Positions 62,135 through 64,000 of a DNA stretch of 64,000 nucleotides are shown piece by piece. The position numbers were made by a program, and so were the translations under genes. Numbering within the stretch: the first letter of the stretch is position 1; each line of letters starts with the position of its first letter. The stretch covers positions 1 through 64,000 of the forward strand of contig NZ_QYCP01000076.1 in the NCBI RefSeq assembly GCF_025506275.1, written 5' to 3'. The notes below the pieces were generated by a model, which was given only the letters and a program-made list of their open reading frames with translations, did not search any database and had not been told where the DNA came from. Source of the stretch: Brevibacterium permense. GTDB lineage: Bacteria > Actinomycetota > Actinomycetes > Actinomycetales > Brevibacteriaceae.

Positions 62135-63838
62135 TCATCTGCTGCCAACGCCGGCCTCCTTGACCTGCCGAGCGTTGTCGAGCAGTTCGGCTGCGTGGGC
62201 CTTCGCCGAGGCGGAGTCGTCCATGCCTGCCAACATGCGGGAGAGTTCGACGACGCGTTCTTCGTCGGTCAGTTCCTGCACGCCGGAGCGCACGGTCTCG
62301 GCGTCATCGTCCTTGACGATGGTCACATGGGTGTCGGCCCAGGCGGCGACCTGCGGCAGGTGGGTGACGACGATGACTTGAGCATTGCGGGCGAGTTTGG
62401 CCAGCCGGCGGCCGATCTCCACGGCAGCTTTGCCGCCGACTCCGGCGTCGACTTCGTCGAAGACGTAGGTGGGGATGGATTCGCTGGCGGCTCTCACGAC
62501 TTCGATGGCGAGCATGACGCGGGAGAGCTCACCGCCGCTGGCGATCTTCGCGATGTCGTCAGGGATCGAGGATTCGTGGGCGGCGAAGGTCAGCCGGACC
62601 TCGTCGGCCCCGTGGGTGGTGGGTTCGCGTTCGGAGATCTCGAAGGCGACCGCTGCCTTCGGCATCGACAGGGCGGTGAGCTCTTCGCTGACCGCTGCGG
62701 AGAATTCGTCCGCGGTGGCCTTGCGGATCTCGGTGAGCGCCGAGGCGGCCGCCTCCATGGTCTCGCGAGCTGAGTCGAGTTCGGCGTCGAGTCCGTCGAG
62801 GTCGCGGTCCTCGGCTTCGAGTTCGGCGAGTTCCGCGGCCGAGCGGGTTTCGAAGTCGAGGACTTCGGCGACGTCTTGGCCGTAGGGGGCCAAGGTGCCG
62901 AGTTCCGCGCGGCGTGCTTCGGTCTCTTCCAGCGAGGTTTCGCCGAGTTCGTCGAACCCGGAGAGGTAGGAGGACAGTTCCGCGGCGGAGTCGGAGAGGC
63001 GCAGCACGGCGTCGCCGAGGGCTTCGCGGATGGTGACGAGTTCCTTGTCGGAGCCTTCGACATCGGCGATCGTGCTGATGGCCTGGTGGACGAGGTCGAC
63101 GGCGGCGCCGGCATCGTCGATCTCGGAACCGAGCAGAAGATCATGGGCGGCGCCGACGGCACGGGTGATCTCGGCGGCGGCACCGAGTTTCGCCGATTGC
63201 GCGGCCAGTGTCTCGTCTTCGCCGGGTTCGGGGCGGACCTTGTCGATGGTCTCCAGACAGCCGCGCAGCCACAGGATACGTTCGCGTCGGGCGGCGGTGG
63301 AGTCTTTGATGCGGCTGACGCGGGCTTCGGTCTCGCGCCAGTTCTCGAAGGCGGCACGGTAACGATCGGCCACCTCGGCGAGAGCAGTGCCACCGGCGGC
63401 GTCGAGGAGGTGGCGCTGTTGGGCGGCGCCTTTGAGACGCAGCTGTTCGGACTGGCCGTGGAGAGTGATGAGGTCCGAGGAGATGTCGGTGAGCACGGAG
63501 ATCGGCACGGTGCGACCGCCGGCGGTGGCCCGGGCACGGCCCTTGAGCGCAACGGTGCGGGAGATGATCGCTTCGTCGTCGGCACTGCCGCCGGCCTCTT
63601 CGATGCGTTCGCGCACGGGTTCGGCCACATCGGTGAAGATGCCTTCGACCTCGGCTTTCTCCGCGCCTTTGCGCACGACTCCGGAGCCGACCTTGCGGCC
63701 CATGAGCAGGGACAGGGCGGAGACGAACATGGTCTTTCCCGCACCGGTCTCACCGGTGACGACGGTGAAGCCGGTGTCGAGTTCGACGGCGGCCTCGGCG
63801 ATGACGCCGAGGTGGGAGATGCGCAGTTCGGAGATCAT
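62135..63838 (-). CDS. recN: DNA repair protein RecN
   Basis: 567 residues. SMC-like: Walker A TGETGAGKTMFVSAL, a central coiled coil (about 200-400), signature IASGGELSRVMLAIEVV and Walker B YVFDEVDAGVGG. Holds and processes DNA ends in double-strand break repair. ATG immediately follows the nadK stop (TGAATG), a conserved nadK-recN pair in actinobacteria. The frame is complete. Confidence 0.96.
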   Translation of the reverse strand: MISELRISHLGVIAEAAVELDTGFTVVTGETGAGKTMFVSALSLLMGRKVGSGVVRKGAEKAEVEGIFTDVAEPVRERIEEAGGSADDEAIISRTVALKGRARATAGGRTVPISVLTDISSDLITLHGQSEQLRLKGAAQQRHLLDAAGGTALAEVADRYRAAFENWRETEARVSRIKDSTAARRERILWLRGCLETIDKVRPEPGEDETLAAQSAKLGAAAEITRAVGAAHDLLLGSEIDDAGAAVDLVHQAISTIADVEGSDKELVTIREALGDAVLRLSDSAAELSSYLSGFDELGETSLEETEARRAELGTLAPYGQDVAEVLDFETRSAAELAELEAEDRDLDGLDAELDSARETMEAAASALTEIRKATADEFSAAVSEELTALSMPKAAVAFEISEREPTTHGADEVRLTFAAHESSIPDDIAKIASGGELSRVMLAIEVVRAASESIPTYVFDEVDAGVGGKAAVEIGRRLAKLARNAQVIVVTHLPQVAAWADTHVTIVKDDDAETVRSGVQELTDEERVVELSRMLAGMDDSASAKAHAAELLDNARQVKEAGVGSR

Positions 63839-64000
63839 TCAGGCCTCCTTGATCGGTCCTCGCCAGCCGGAGACGGGCAGGCGGAACTTCGCGACGAGTC
63901 GGTCGGTGAAGGGTCCGGTGTGGAGGCGGGCGAGCCGGATCGGTGATTTCGAGCGGGTGGCTTCTACGCGGGCCCCGGACGGCAGTTCGAGGGCACGGCG
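63839..64000 (-). CDS. nadK: NAD kinase (C-terminal fragment at window edge)
   Basis: The last 53 codons before the stop read, in part, GARVEATRSKSPIRLARLHT then FTDRLVAKFRLPVSGWRG, the conserved C-terminal strand and tail of NAD kinase. The rest lies beyond the window end. The stop adjoins the recN start (TGAATG), and nadK-recN is the expected actinobacterial order. Confidence 0.85.
   Translation of the reverse strand, partial: RRALELPSGARVEATRSKSPIRLARLHTGPFTDRLVAKFRLPVSGWRGPIKEA

Noticed and set aside
1..64000. CRISPR array, rRNA, insertion sequence or transposase
   Set aside because: No regularly spaced repeats with unique spacers, no rRNA sequence and no transposase gene were seen; the only mobile element found is the integrase-borne island.

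Overview
The window is high-GC (roughly two-thirds G+C), gene-dense DNA from an actinobacterium. Lineage markers are a class II DAHP synthase, a PASTA Ser/Thr kinase, an FHA protein beside gcvH and a bifunctional nuclease gene, SteA/SteB, a DUF222-HNH protein and a WhiB-like protein. The core gene order nadK-recN-steA-steB-...-pyrG-nudix-xerD-...-parA-scpA-scpB-rluB-...-cmk-der is the actinobacterial arrangement known from mycobacteria. My best guess is a Micrococcales member such as Brevibacterium, but that is an inference from gene content and could not be tested by search.

Layout. (1) 1-6919: a LysM/lytic transglycosylase (5' end outside the window) and a PASTA kinase face, across a strong bidirectional terminator, the leftward set gcvH - FHA protein - bifunctional nuclease - class II DAHP synthase. 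(2) 7150-18901: a tRNA-Pro(GGG) gene carries an integrated element of about 11.7 kb bounded by 51-bp direct repeats. It holds a tyrosine integrase, a small ORF and an HTH regulator (leftward). Rightward it holds an excisionase-like protein, a primase-polymerase/RecA-like ATPase, an iteron array that looks like a replication origin, five small ORFs including a WhiB-like protein and zinc-binding proteins, and complete small and large terminase subunits. A leftward, lower-GC gene with a HEPN-type Rx4H motif sits at the far end. There are no portal, capsid, protease or tail genes. This is the layout of a phage satellite (PICI-like), and it is the most interesting object in the window. (3) 19066-23779: leftward MFS transporter, ion antiporter, DedA-family protein with a DtxR-like box upstream, and an amidohydrolase. 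(4) 24036-31873: a 1338-residue Pls/PosA-type non-ribosomal peptide synthetase whose hand-read specificity code resembles that of lysine, overlapped by an M1 aminopeptidase; facing them are a GNAT acetyltransferase and a MATE exporter. This is a plausible poly-lysine-type locus. (5) 32169-37209: a DUF222/HNH gene broken by two 7-base homopolymer frameshifts, then a leftward thiolase and SDR reductase. (6) 37656-42407: a complete five-gene branched-chain-amino-acid-type ABC transporter (livKHMGF). (7) 42567-64000: a continuous leftward housekeeping run, mostly joined by 1-11 bp overlaps: nadK (partial), recN, steA, steB, a PNPT-family sugar-phosphate transferase, MurJ, two GT4 glycosyltransferases, pyrG, nudix, xerD, parA, scpA, scpB, rluB, tyrA, cmk, der, an AI-2E family permease, and a YciO/Sua5 protein.

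How the parts fit. The last block combines chromosome segregation (ParA, ScpAB, XerD), septation (SteA/B), nucleotide supply (PyrG, Cmk), ribosome/tRNA maturation (Der, RluB, YciO) and a self-contained lipid-linked glycan module (PNPT, two GT4 enzymes, MurJ). Several start codons were moved from the longest ORF to sites with a visible ribosome binding site; these choices are stated per gene.
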